Positions 1 through 7,856 are shown, numbered from the stretch's first letter. The stretch is 64,000 nucleotides of DNA from Microbacterium fluvii (GCF_025515205.1 NZ_JAOPFX010000001.1:1-64000); one strand, 5' to 3'. The notes: generated from the sequence alone by a model not told the origin. Numbers and translations: made by a program.

Positions 1-199
1 CCCGCCAAAACCCCCGCTTCACCGACCTCAACACCAACAGCATCGACACCCCTCACATCAGGGTGTTGCACTGACCCCTTGAGACCGCCCATCCGATCGT
101 CCTGCGTAGGCCGAATCACCTGATCTGAGCGCCGCGAGCCGCGCGTCGCGAGCCGCGAGAGTGGGGGAACGGGCCGAGCAAGCCGAAGCCCGAGCAGCC
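1..199. other. Window-edge spacer with possible 3' tail of a truncated ORF
   Basis: A forward frame is open from base 3 to a TGA at 72-74 (23 codons, ending Arg-Val-Leu-His), and a second frame is open to the TGA at 80-82. Either could be the end of a gene lying left of the window. I do not recognise the peptide. From 83 to the radA stop at 200 I see no gene, only a C/G-rich stretch with repeats of cgcgagccg around 130-160 that could form the radA terminator. Confidence 0.25.
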
Positions 200-1567
200 T
201 CAGAAGGTGGGCGCCTCGTCGGGCTCGGCGGCTCCCCGCGCGTGCAGCGTGAGCGCGTTTCGGGCGTCGCGGATGCTGCCCACCGACGAGTCGATCACCG
301 TGCGGTAGCCCAGGCGCGCGGCCTCGCTGCGGCGCTGCGCCTGCTGGGTCACCGGCCGCACCTCGCCTGCAAGGCTCAGCTCTCCGATGACGGCGACGCC
401 GCGCGCGAGCGCATGATTGTCCATCGAGCTCGCCACCGCGATCGCGATCGCGAGGTCGGCCGCCGGCTCCGTCAGCCGCACGCCGCCGACCGTCGAGACG
501 TAGACGTCGCGGGTGCTCAGCTGCAGATTCAGGCGCTTCTCGAGCACGGCCAGCACCATCGCGACACGCGATCCGTCGACGCCGTTGACGATGCGCCGGG
601 GGTTGCCGCCGTTGCCGGGGATCGTGAGCGCCTGCACCTCGACCGGCAGGGCGCGGCGTCCCTCGAGGGCGATCGTGACGCACGTGCCGGCGACCGGCTT
701 GCCGTGACCGAGGAACAGGGCGCTGGGATCGGGCACCTCGGCGATGCCGGCGCCGGTCATGTCGAAGCATCCGCTCTCGTCGGTGGGTCCGAAGCGGTTC
801 TTGAGCGCGCGGAGGAACCGCAGCGACGTCTGCCGGTCGCCCTCGAAGTGGCAGACGACGTCGACGAGGTGCTCGAGCACGCGAGGGCCGGCGATCGTGC
901 CGTCTTTCGTGACGTGGCCGACGATGATGACGGGCAGATCGCGGTCTTTCGCGACGCGGATGAGCGTCGAGGCGACCTCGCGCACCTGGCTCGGATGCCC
1001 GGCCACACCGTCTGAGAGCGCCGACGAGACCGTCTGCACCGAGTCCACGATAATGAGGTCGGGCTGCACCTCGTCGACGTGCCCGAGGATCGTCGCGAGG
1101 TCGGTCTCTGCCGCGAGGTACAGCTCGTCGTGCAGCGCTCCGGTGCGCTCGGCGCGCAGCCGCACCTGCGCGGTCGACTCCTCGGCGCTCGCGTAGAGCA
1201 CGCGGCGCCCCGCCCGCGCCGACTGCGCGGCGACCTCGAGCAGCAGCGTCGACTTGCCGACGCCGGGCTCGCCGCTGAGCAGGATCGCCGCCCCCGGCAC
1301 GATGCCGCCGCCGAGCACCCGGTCGAACTCTCCGACTCCGCTCGTGCGTCGGGGTGCATCCGCAGTGTCGACCTCGGTGATGCGTCGCGCGGCCCTCTCG
1401 GCCGACGGCGCGACGGGAGTCATGGCGCGCAGGATGCCGGTCTGCTCGGATGCTTCGACCACCGTGCCCCACTGCTGGCACTCGCCGCAGCGGCCCACCC
1501 ACTTGATCGTCGTCCAGCCGCACTCGGTGCAGCGGTACGGCGCGGTCGGGGTGGGGCGTCGGGCCAT
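200..1567 (-). CDS. radA: DNA repair protein RadA (Sms)
   Basis: RadA is a RecA-like ATPase that drives branch migration and strand exchange at stalled forks and recombination intermediates. The 455-aa protein has the complete family layout: a four-cysteine zinc finger (Cys13, Cys16, Cys27, Cys30), a Walker A loop reading GEPGVGKST near residue 100, the RadA-specific KNRFG motif near residue 255, and a C-terminal Lon-protease-like domain. Length is normal. The ATG at 1567 follows TACGCT by 6 nt, which fits a leaderless transcript. ldh begins upstream on the same strand and ends 48 bp before this start. No defects seen. Confidence 0.97.
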   Translation of the reverse strand: MARRPTPTAPYRCTECGWTTIKWVGRCGECQQWGTVVEASEQTGILRAMTPVAPSAERAARRITEVDTADAPRRTSGVGEFDRVLGGGIVPGAAILLSGEPGVGKSTLLLEVAAQSARAGRRVLYASAEESTAQVRLRAERTGALHDELYLAAETDLATILGHVDEVQPDLIIVDSVQTVSSALSDGVAGHPSQVREVASTLIRVAKDRDLPVIIVGHVTKDGTIAGPRVLEHLVDVVCHFEGDRQTSLRFLRALKNRFGPTDESGCFDMTGAGIAEVPDPSALFLGHGKPVAGTCVTIALEGRRALPVEVQALTIPGNGGNPRRIVNGVDGSRVAMVLAVLEKRLNLQLSTRDVYVSTVGGVRLTEPAADLAIAIAVASSMDNHALARGVAVIGELSLAGEVRPVTQQAQRRSEAARLGYRTVIDSSVGSIRDARNALTLHARGAAEPDEAPTF

Positions 1568-1615
1568 TCCCTCAGCGTAATCGTGGCCCGCGACATCGCC
1601 GCGAGGCCCGGGGCG

Positions 1616-2572
1616 TCAGTCGCGCAGGTCGTCGGCGACGGCACGCAGCGCGTCGGCCGAGCGGCGGAACAGGCCCAGCTCGCTCGGCGAGAACTGCGTC
1701 TGGCGGATCGGCTCGGCACCGGCCGCCGACACCACCGACGGCACCGACAGGGCGACGCCCGAGACTCCGTGGAAGTCGTCGAGCACCGTCGAGACCGGCA
1801 TGACGGCGTGCTCGTCGTCGAGGATCGCCTCGACGATGCGTGCGCTCGACAGGCCGATCGCGTAGTTGGTGGCGCCCTTGCCCTGGATCACCTTGTAGGC
1901 CGCGTCGCGCACGTCGACGGCGATCTGGTCGAGCTCATCGACCGTGAACGGAGCCTGCCCGTCGAGCGGCTGCCACTCGAGGATCGGCACCTGGCCGATC
2001 GTCGCCTTCGACCACTGGGGAAACTCGGTATCGCCGTGCTCGCCGACGATGTAGGCGTGCACGCTCGCGATCGACACGCCCGCGCGCTGCGCGAGCTTCC
2101 ACCGCAGGCGCGACGTGTCGAGCACGGTGCCCGACGCGAAGATGCGGTTGACCGGAAGCCCGGTCGTCTCCTGCGCGAGCACGGTGAGCACGTCGCACGG
2201 GTTGGTGACGATGACGAAGACGGCCTCGGGAGCCACCTCGAGCAGCTGCGGCATCATCGACTTGAGGATGTTGGCGTTGACTCCGGCGAGCTCCGTGCGG
2301 GTCTGCCCGGGCTTCTGCTTGGCGCCGGCGGTGATCACCACGACGTGCGACCCCTCGGCCACCGAGATGTCGGCACCGCCGATGATGTCGCTCGACCCCG
2401 TGAACATCGCGCCGTGCGAGAGGTCGAGCACCTCGGCCTCGGTCTTCTCGGCCGCGATGTCGTAGAGGGCCACGTGGCGGGCCGACCCGCGGATGAGGGC
2501 GGCATAGGCGACACTGGATCCAACCGCGCCGGCTCCGACGACGGTGAGTTTCGAGTTCTCGATCACGCTCAT
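1616..2572 (-). CDS. ldh: L-lactate dehydrogenase
   Basis: NAD-dependent interconversion of pyruvate and L-lactate in the cytoplasm. The 318-aa protein is the usual length. It shows the N-terminal dinucleotide loop VVGAGAVGSS, the substrate/cofactor arginine segment GQTRTELAGVN, the TNPCD stretch, and the catalytic-histidine motif GEHGDTEFPQWS about residue 185. A malate dehydrogenase is less likely given the GEHGD context and overall pattern. The ATG at 2572 lies 6 nt after CAGACT (leaderless pattern). It lies immediately downstream of the DevR-like regulator on the same strand with an 85-bp gap, and lactate fermentation would fit low-oxygen physiology, although no DevR-like box is seen at its promoter. 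Confidence 0.95.
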   Translation of the reverse strand: MSVIENSKLTVVGAGAVGSSVAYAALIRGSARHVALYDIAAEKTEAEVLDLSHGAMFTGSSDIIGGADISVAEGSHVVVITAGAKQKPGQTRTELAGVNANILKSMMPQLLEVAPEAVFVIVTNPCDVLTVLAQETTGLPVNRIFASGTVLDTSRLRWKLAQRAGVSIASVHAYIVGEHGDTEFPQWSKATIGQVPILEWQPLDGQAPFTVDELDQIAVDVRDAAYKVIQGKGATNYAIGLSSARIVEAILDDEHAVMPVSTVLDDFHGVSGVALSVPSVVSAAGAEPIRQTQFSPSELGLFRRSADALRAVADDLRD

Positions 2573-2657
2573 GTGCTCAGTCTGTCAGTGGACGGATGCG
2601 GCAACCAGAGGTATTTCTGGGGGCATTCTCTTCCGCGGCGGCGGCAGGCCGCATCCG

Positions 2658-3287
2658 TCAGCCGTGGCGGTGTTCGGCGCCGTAGACGGCGGCCTGCGTG
2701 CGGTGCGACATGCCGAGTTTGGCCAGCAGCCCGCTCACGTAGTTCTTCACGGTCTTCTCGGCAAGGCCGAGGTGCGCGCCGATCTCGCGGTTGGTCAGCC
2801 CGTCGGCGATGAGGTCGAGCACCTGCCGCTCGCGGTAGGTGAGTGCGACGCCCTCGTCGTCGTGCGGGGCGGGGGCGAGGGATGCCGCGGCCCGCCGCAG
2901 CAGGTCGGCCGACTGCACCGTGCCGCCCGCGGCCGTCTGCCGGATCGCGTCGATGAGCGATGCGCCACGGATGTCTTTGAGCACGTATCCGCTCGCCCCC
3001 GCCAGCGCCGCCGAGCGCAGGGCCGCGTCGTCGTCGTAGGCGGTGAGCATGAGGCACGCGATCTCGGGGCGCCGGGACCGCACCGTGCGGCACAGGTCGA
3101 TGCCGCTGCCGTCGGGCAGACGCACGTCGAGCACCGCGACGTCGGGAGAGGTGGCCTCGATGCGGCGCAGCGCCTCGCGGGTGGTGGCCGCCTCGCCCAC
3201 CACCTCGAGCCCTGCGGCCGAGCCGATCAGCTGCACGAGCCCCCGCCGCACGATCTCGTGCTCGTCGACGACGAAGACGCGGGTCAC
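2658..3287 (-). CDS. devR: DosR/DevR-type response regulator (NarL/LuxR family)
   Basis: DNA-binding response regulator, 209 aa. The receiver domain has acidic residues at 8-9, the phosphoacceptor Asp54 in VLDVRLPDG and Lys104 in SGYVLKDI; the HTH contains LTNREIG and AEKTVKNYVSGLLAKLGM. These stretches and positions match mycobacterial DosR/DevR as I recall it, which controls the dormancy response to hypoxia and NO. The GTG start overlaps the TGA of the upstream sensor gene by four bases, so the two are translationally coupled. A perfect pair of DevR-like boxes lies 2.6 kb away in front of a universal stress protein, a typical target. Orthology is inferred from motifs. Confidence 0.9.
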   Translation of the reverse strand: MTRVFVVDEHEIVRRGLVQLIGSAAGLEVVGEAATTREALRRIEATSPDVAVLDVRLPDGSGIDLCRTVRSRRPEIACLMLTAYDDDAALRSAALAGASGYVLKDIRGASLIDAIRQTAAGGTVQSADLLRRAAASLAPAPHDDEGVALTYRERQVLDLIADGLTNREIGAHLGLAEKTVKNYVSGLLAKLGMSHRTQAAVYGAEHRHG

Positions 3288-4858
3288 GCGGTGCCGCCTT
3301 CGACCAGCGGCACCGTCCAGGTGAGGGTGGTGCCGGCGACCGCGGCCGATCCGCCGCGGGCGGCGGCGCGCTCGCCGGCCACCGCGGCGAGGCCGTCGCC
3401 GATCCCCGGCAGATGCACCTCGAGCGTCACCGAGCCGGCGGCGGCGGTCAGCGAGACGTCGAGCGTCGGGGCGGCGGTGGCCGCCGCATCCGCCACCGCA
3501 CGGCGCAGCAGAGCGGCGACGTCGTCGGCGACCTCGCGCGAGACGAGCGTGTCGATCGCCCCCGCGAAGCGGATGGTCGGGTGCAGCCCGACGTCGCCGC
3601 TGGCCTCGGCGAGCGCCGTGACGAGCCGCTCGCGCGCGCCGTCGGCAGACGGGGCGCCTTCGGCCCCGAGCGCGAGGATCACGGTGCGGATCTCGCGGAT
3701 CGTGTCGTCGAGCGCGTCGATCTGCTCGTCGAGGCCGGTCGCGGGCGCCTCGGCGGCGAAAGCCTGCAGGGCGAGCCCCGCGCCGTAGAGGCGCTGGATG
3801 ACGTGGTCGTGCAGGTCGCGGGCGATGTGCGCGCGGCTGCGGGCGAACTCGAGGCGGCGGCGGTCGTCGCGGCCGCGGGCGACCTCGATCGCCAGGCCCG
3901 CCTCGCCGGCGAACACGAACGCCATCTCGAGGTCGATGTCGCCGAAGGTGGGGGCGCCGGGAGCGCGCGAGATCGTGAGCACCCCGAGCGCCTCGTCGCC
4001 GGCGAACAGCGGCAGTGCGACGGTCGGCCCCTGCGGGGCGTCGGAGAGGGATGCCGCCGGCAGCGCCTCGACGCGGGCCGCGCGCCGCGAGCTCAGGGCG
4101 CGGCCCGCGAGCGTGCCGGTCGCCGACGAGACCCGGCCCCGCACGGTGTCGGCGGCCTGGCCGTGCGCGGCCGTGACGACGAGGTGCGTGCCGCCGCGCA
4201 CCGGCACGGCGAGGGTCACCAGGCGTGCGCCGAGCACGGGGGCCACCCGTTCGACGACGACGTCGAGGGCGTCATCGCCGGTGGCGTCGAGCAGCGCCCC
4301 GAGCACGTCGGCCAGAGCCGTCGTCCAGGCTTCGCGGGTGCGGGTGCGCTCGTAGAGGCGGGCGTTCTCGATGGCGATGCCGGCCGTCGCGGCGAGCGCG
4401 ACCACGAGGTCTTCGTCGTCGGCGGTGAACTCGCCCTGCGCGTCGGCGAGGTAGAGGTCGCCGTAGACGGCGTCGCGCACGCGGATCGGAACCCCCAGGA
4501 AGGGGTGCATCGGCGGGTGGTGGGGCGGGAAGCCCACCGAGCGCGGGTCGTCGCTCACGTGGGGGAGGCGGATCGGATGCTCGGCCGCGATCACCGCGCC
4601 CAGCACACCGCGCCCGTGCGGAGGGTCGCCGATCGCGCGGGCGGCGTCTGCCGGGATGCCGCGGTGGATGAACCGCTCGAGCAGCCCGTCGGGGCCGAGC
4701 ACGCCGAGTGCTCCGTACTGTGCGCCGGTGAGGGAGCGGGCAGCATCCACGATCGCCGTCAAGACCTCGTCGAGCTCGAGATGCTCGACGACGCTGGTGC
4801 TGGCGCGCAGCAGATCGCGGAGTCGATCCCCGGCGGCGGCGGTGCCGGCAGCATCCAT
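3284..4858 (-). CDS. devS: DevS/DosT-like GAF-domain sensor histidine kinase
   Basis: Cytoplasmic sensor kinase, 524 aa, with no membrane segment. Two GAF domains (about 20-165 and 180-330) precede a HisKA_3 domain with phosphoacceptor motif ARDLHDHVIQRLY. The first GAF has FPPHHPPM at residues 111-117 followed by LGVPIRVRD, resembling the heme-pocket region of mycobacterial DosS/DosT, so a heme ligand here is plausible. The C-terminal ATPase region is odd: the N-box reads LLRRAVADAAA, without the usual E, N and H, and the G1 box reads LPGIGDG without Asp. The kinase may be weakly active or inactive. Start chosen at the ATG of 4858 because GGGAGG lies just upstream; a longer in-frame extension reaches only low-quality sequence. 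Confidence 0.88.
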   Translation of the reverse strand: MDAAGTAAAGDRLRDLLRASTSVVEHLELDEVLTAIVDAARSLTGAQYGALGVLGPDGLLERFIHRGIPADAARAIGDPPHGRGVLGAVIAAEHPIRLPHVSDDPRSVGFPPHHPPMHPFLGVPIRVRDAVYGDLYLADAQGEFTADDEDLVVALAATAGIAIENARLYERTRTREAWTTALADVLGALLDATGDDALDVVVERVAPVLGARLVTLAVPVRGGTHLVVTAAHGQAADTVRGRVSSATGTLAGRALSSRRAARVEALPAASLSDAPQGPTVALPLFAGDEALGVLTISRAPGAPTFGDIDLEMAFVFAGEAGLAIEVARGRDDRRRLEFARSRAHIARDLHDHVIQRLYGAGLALQAFAAEAPATGLDEQIDALDDTIREIRTVILALGAEGAPSADGARERLVTALAEASGDVGLHPTIRFAGAIDTLVSREVADDVAALLRRAVADAAATAAPTLDVSLTAAAGSVTLEVHLPGIGDGLAAVAGERAAARGGSAAVAGTTLTWTVPLVEGGTA

Positions 4859-4883
4859 CTGAGCCTCCCGGGGGAAGTGTAGC

Positions 4884-4916
4884 GAGGGCCGATCCGCCGA
4901 TGGCGGACCGGCCCCG
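4884..4916 (-). terminator. Stem-loop between usp and devS
   Basis: Arms GGGCCGATCCGCC and GGCGGACCGGCCC pair at 12 of 13 positions around a 3-nt loop, 35-70 bp after the usp stop on the minus strand. A T-tract is missing, so termination is possible but not certain. It may separate usp from the devS-devR operon. Confidence 0.5.
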
Positions 4917-4950
4917 CGTTCCCTCCGCACCCCTGAGGAGGGTGTCTGTG

Positions 4951-5775
4951 TCAGCTCTTCTCGCCCGGCACGATGCAGACCGGGCAGTGCACCTTGAACA
5001 GGATCTCCTGCGCGACCGAGCCGAGCATGGTGCCCACCCACAGGCCGCGGTGATGCGTGCCGAGCACGATCATCGACGCGCGGTCGGCGCGTGCTCGCAG
5101 GGCCGCGGCCGGGTGGTCGTTGACGAGCACCTCTTCGACGCCCAGTTCGGGGAACTCCGCTGTGACGAGCCGCCCCGCGTCATCGAGGATGCGCCGGTGC
5201 ACGTTCTTGACCTCCAACGGCGACGACACCAGCGCGACGGCGCCGTCGATGGCGGGTGCCGGCATCTGCCAGGCGTGCACGAGCCGCAGCGGCACGTCGG
5301 CCCAGCTCGCCTCGTGGGCGGCCAGCCTGATCGCCGCATCCGCCGACTCGTCGACGTCGACGCCGACCATGACCGCCTGGCCGTTGGGCACCCAGCCTTC
5401 GGGCACGAGCACCGTCGGCACCGTCGCGCGCGCCGCCGTGCGCGTGGGGATCCAGCCGCGCAGCGCCGTGTGCATGGGGCGGGTGTTGGTGATGCCGACC
5501 ACGAGCAGGTCGGCGCGCTCGGCCTCGCGGATGAGCGTGTCGGGCATCGAGCCGTCGGTCCAGTGCGATTCGACGTCGACCTCCGGAGCAAGCTGCCTCA
5601 ACTCCCGGGTGCCCTTCTCGAGGGTCTCTTCGGTGTGGGTGTAGTCGCTCAGCAGCATGTTGGTCACCGTGACGACCTCGACGCTCGTGCGCCCGCGGGT
5701 CGCGCGGTCGGCGACCCAGGCCAGGGCGGAGTCTGCGGCGGGGCTGCCGTCGTATCCGACAACGATGTGCACCAT
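4951..5775 (-). CDS. Universal stress protein, tandem UspA domains
   Basis: 274-aa cytoplasmic protein with two UspA domains (about 1-145 and 150-274). The second keeps the ATP-binding signature of the family (G-x2-H/G-x9-GS) in GTHHRGLWVGTMLGSVA near residue 245; the first is degenerate. Tandem Usp proteins of this type are classic members of DevR regulons. The ATG at 5775 follows GAGGAGG with good spacing. A TAACGT -10 box lies at 5824-5829 and the nearer DevR-like box (5851-5866) would overlap its -35 region, which is how DosR activates. It diverges from a 59-aa gene across the same boxes. Confidence 0.92.
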   Translation of the reverse strand: MVHIVVGYDGSPAADSALAWVADRATRGRTSVEVVTVTNMLLSDYTHTEETLEKGTRELRQLAPEVDVESHWTDGSMPDTLIREAERADLLVVGITNTRPMHTALRGWIPTRTAARATVPTVLVPEGWVPNGQAVMVGVDVDESADAAIRLAAHEASWADVPLRLVHAWQMPAPAIDGAVALVSSPLEVKNVHRRILDDAGRLVTAEFPELGVEEVLVNDHPAAALRARADRASMIVLGTHHRGLWVGTMLGSVAQEILFKVHCPVCIVPGEKS

Positions 5776-5823
5776 GGTGTCCTCCTCGACGTTCGTGCGG
5801 CGCGGTGCCGGTCTCTGATTCGG

Positions 5824-5829
5824 ACGTTA
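5824..5829 (-). promoter_or_regulatory. -10 element of the usp promoter
   Basis: TAACGT read on the minus strand, about 50 bp upstream of the usp ATG. The -35 position falls at the edge of the DevR-like box. Confidence 0.45.
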
Positions 5830-5850
5830 GGGGAGGGCGGATGCGGTGGG

Positions 5851-5892
5851 CAGGGCCGAAGGTCCCGCGCCGCCGTGGGACCTTCGGCCCTG
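5851..5892. promoter_or_regulatory. Inverted pair of DevR/DosR-like boxes
   Basis: Two 16-bp copies, CAGGGCCGAAGGTCCC (5851-5866) and GGGACCTTCGGCCCTG (5877-5892), form a perfect inverted repeat with a 10-bp spacer. Each copy is itself an imperfect palindrome of the GGGACYTTNGGCCC type that I associate with DevR-family binding in actinobacteria. They sit 76 bp from the usp start and 61 bp from the start of the 59-aa gene, so one pair could serve both promoters. A terminator is unlikely because the flanking genes diverge. Confidence 0.75.
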
Positions 5893-5952
5893 CCGCCGGC
5901 GAGGGTGCGGGGCTTGGGTGGACCCCAGGGGAGCGGAGGAAAGGAGCACACC

Positions 5953-6132
5953 ATGGACGAGCGATTCGCGACGGACGGGTGCCCGATCATCCCGACGGAT
6001 CCGGATGCCGCCACTCCCGTCACCGGAACGCAGATGCCGCTGCAAGCACCGGGGGTGAAGGTGCGGCACTCCGAGTCGGTGACGCGCAGCGAGCGCCCGC
6101 GGCCCATTCCGCACATCACGCCGCGCTCGTGA
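5953..6132 (+). CDS. 59-aa hypothetical protein, probable DevR target
   Basis: Small hydrophilic protein, rich in Pro, Thr and Arg, without membrane segment or recognised domain. The ATG follows AAAGGAG with a 6-nt spacer, a near-ideal ribosome site, so the gene is real despite its size. It diverges from usp and shares the inverted DevR-like boxes, which suggests induction under the same stress. Function unknown; a role at low oxygen is inferred only from the promoter. Confidence 0.75.
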   Translation: MDERFATDGCPIIPTDPDAATPVTGTQMPLQAPGVKVRHSESVTRSERPRPIPHITPRS

Positions 6133-6136
6133 GAGC

Positions 6137-6150
6137 GGGGCTGCGGCCCC
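6137..6150 (+). terminator. Short hairpin after the 59-aa gene
   Basis: GGGGC-TGCG-GCCCC lies four bases after the stop. The stem is five pairs with no T-tract, so it is a weak terminator candidate. Confidence 0.3.
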
Positions 6151-6176
6151 GATTCGCGGCATCCGCCGACGTGACG

Positions 6177-6182
6177 TAAGCT
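6177..6182 (+). promoter_or_regulatory. -10 box of tRNA-Ser
   Basis: TAAGCT ends 7 nt before the first base of the mature tRNA, the expected place for a -10 element. No convincing -35 is visible. Confidence 0.45.
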
Positions 6183-6189
6183 ATTCGGC

Positions 6190-6280
6190 GGTGACGTGTC
6201 CGAGCGGCCGAAGGTGCAACTCTCGAAAAGTTGTGTAGGGTAACCCCCTACCGTGGGTTCAAATCCCACCGTCACCGCCA
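6190..6280 (+). tRNA. tRNA-Ser (anticodon CGA)
   Basis: Class II tRNA of 91 nt with CCA encoded. The acceptor stem GGTGACG pairs with CGTCACC; the anticodon stem-loop CAACT-CTCGAAA-AGTTG places CGA at 34-36, reading UCG; a long variable arm (TAGGGTAACCCCCTA) identifies serine; the T arm GTGGGTTCAAATCCCAC is complete. A strong terminator follows at once. The 8 kb downstream look like an island, and tRNA-Ser genes are common integration sites. Confidence 0.97.
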
Positions 6281-6281
6281 G

Positions 6282-6308
6282 AAAAACCCCTGTTTCTCAG
6301 GGGTTTTT
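6282..6308 (+). terminator. Rho-independent terminator of tRNA-Ser
   Basis: AAAAACCCCTG and CAGGGGTTTTT form an 11-bp perfect stem around TTTCT, ending in a run of T directly after the CCA end. Confidence 0.9.
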
Positions 6309-6792
6309 CCATTTGCCGACGTGCTCGTGCGAAAGAAATGCGCAAAGTCGGCGCGGCGTCCGGGCAACTGAGACCCGCGGAAATCCGCAGAGTTCGGCAT
6401 TACATGCGAGTTCGCGCGGGCCCTGCGATGGGAACATGTCCCACCGCAGGGAAGGCGCAATCGCCCCCCGGCGGCGCCCTCGTCCATCTCCTCGGCGTGG
6501 TGCGGTGGGCGTCGCCGGCGCCGCGTCCGCGCCGACCGGGAACGGGGATCCGGGCCGGTGAAGTGCTCAGTCGAGGGTGTCGCGTGAGTAGCCACCATCG
6601 TGCAATTCATCGAGCCGGTCATGCGAACGATCGGGTGCCGGTCACCGGTAGCCCGCGACGATGCCGGTCGTCGACTGTGCCCGGGCCGCTGTGGATGGAC
6701 CTCGAGTCCACCTCGCTGTGTCACCGCGCTGTTCGTTGAAGGACCGGCTACCGCGCGGCGTCAGACTATGCGCGGTAGCAACTCATCAGAGG
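6309..6792. other. Gene-free stretch at the island entrance
   Basis: About 480 bp without a convincing gene. Several frames are open but their translations are Arg/Ser/Pro-rich and lack ribosome sites or leaderless -10 boxes. It holds a 31-bp palindrome (6421-6451). It may be a decayed integration or regulatory region; I found no second copy of the tRNA 3' end farther along. Confidence 0.5.
6421..6451. repeat. 31-bp near-perfect palindrome
   Basis: Arms CCCTGCGATGGGA and TCCCACCGCAGGG match at 12 of 13 positions around ACATG. No gene flanks it closely, so it may be an operator remnant, a site-specific recombination site or a terminator. Confidence 0.5.
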
Positions 6793-7023
6793 TCAGCCAT
6801 CGTCCGATTCGTCGGCGCCGTCGGATCGTTTTCGGTTTCGTTGAATGTTCGCGAAAGCGGCGATGCCACCCGTCGCTACCGCGCTGGCGACGACACGTCC
6901 AACGTCGAACGGTGCGCCGGATACCCAACTCCATAGTCCGTAAGCCGTGAAGCAAGCAAGGAGTGCGCAGACAAGCCAGAAGGCGACCAGGAACACCATT
7001 TCCATGATCGGAAGTCGGGCCAT
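6793..7023 (-). CDS. Small two-helix membrane protein
   Basis: 76 aa with two predicted membrane helices (about 9-32 and 42-60) and a basic-then-acidic C-terminal tail. TAGGAT lies 6 nt before the ATG at 7023, the leaderless pattern seen for many genes here, which supports this start. No family recognised. First gene of the accessory island after tRNA-Ser. Confidence 0.6.
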   Translation of the reverse strand: MARLPIMEMVFLVAFWLVCALLACFTAYGLWSWVSGAPFDVGRVVASAVATGGIAAFANIQRNRKRSDGADESDDG

Positions 7024-7128
7024 GGGTGAATCCTACGGGTAGCCAACGAGACAGCATGTAGGCAGCCAAGTCGGCAGCGCGCATCGGGACTGGCTAGCGA
7101 ATCACGGTTCCCGGATTCGTCCGCAAAG

Positions 7129-7386
7129 ATGTCGGATATGGAACTCGTTGTCGATGTGTTCCCAGTCGCGAGAGATCGGTGGATTGCCGTTGTCGGCGCG
7201 CCCCTCGGCGAGTTCTCGACAGAAGCCGTGACCCCGGATCGGATTCCTGACGAGGTCGCCTCGGCCATCTTCGGTGTCCTCGGGAGCAGCCACTCATGGC
7301 TGCTCGTGGACGAGCTCGGGCTTCCGTGGTCGCCCGACTCCGCACCGACGCAACTCCTTCGCATGCTCGGACTCGATAGCCCCTAA
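7129..7386 (+). CDS. Hypothetical protein, 85 aa
   Basis: Soluble small protein beginning MSDMELVVDVFPVARDRWIA. No domain recognised. Codon use is typical of a coding frame in this island. Start uncertain between 7129 and the in-frame ATG at 7138; no clear ribosome site precedes either. Sampled sequence here is about 60 % G+C, lower than the core. Confidence 0.5.
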   Translation: MSDMELVVDVFPVARDRWIAVVGAPLGEFSTEAVTPDRIPDEVASAIFGVLGSSHSWLLVDELGLPWSPDSAPTQLLRMLGLDSP

Positions 7387-7463
7387 TCATGCGTCAGTCG
7401 TCGACCGGCTTCAGGGCGAGGAAGAACTGCTCGGCGACGTTTGCGGGTCGGTGATCGTGCGTG

Positions 7464-7856
7464 TCATGTCTGCGTGTTCGGGTCGCCGTTCAGCCATGTT
7501 CGTGCGTGCTCGTCGGCTCCTGGTCCGAGTAGCCACTCAAGCGTCGCGCTTCCGGACCTGAGCGTATATATGTCGCCCGCAAGTGGGGCGCTCTCGAATA
7601 GTCGCGTTCGCCTGACCGGATCCGCGGACAGTTCGGAGACGCCAAGGCGCAGTTCGTCGATTCGCAGTTGGCCGACAGACACCTCGATGTCGCCGTACCG
7701 CCAGTCCTGCTTGTAGAAACCGGGAAGGTCGCCGGCCGTCACGCGGAGCGCGCTACGCAGTCGATGGCGACGGGTGTTGGACGCGTCCCGAATGCCCTCC
7801 GCGGCGCCCTGAATCGCGCCTTCTGCTGCGACGCCGAAGATCGCCTCCCAGAGCAT
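7464..7856 (-). CDS. Hypothetical protein, 130 aa
   Basis: Begins with an alanine/glycine-rich, weakly hydrophobic segment (residues 1-22) and continues as a soluble beta-rich protein ending in GDPNTQT. TAACCT stands 6 nt before the ATG at 7856, supporting a leaderless start. No family recognised. It lies in the island of small genes that resemble immunity proteins. Confidence 0.6.
   Translation of the reverse strand: MLWEAIFGVAAEGAIQGAAEGIRDASNTRRHRLRSALRVTAGDLPGFYKQDWRYGDIEVSVGQLRIDELRLGVSELSADPVRRTRLFESAPLAGDIYTLRSGSATLEWLLGPGADEHARTWLNGDPNTQT

Noticed and set aside
1..82. End of an insertion-sequence transposase
   Set aside because: The short tail before base 82 reminded me of IS ends, but no inverted repeat or transposase motif is visible in so little sequence.
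5851..5892. Rho-independent terminator
   Set aside because: The perfect inverted repeat lies between divergent starts and has no T-tract; an operator pair explains it better.
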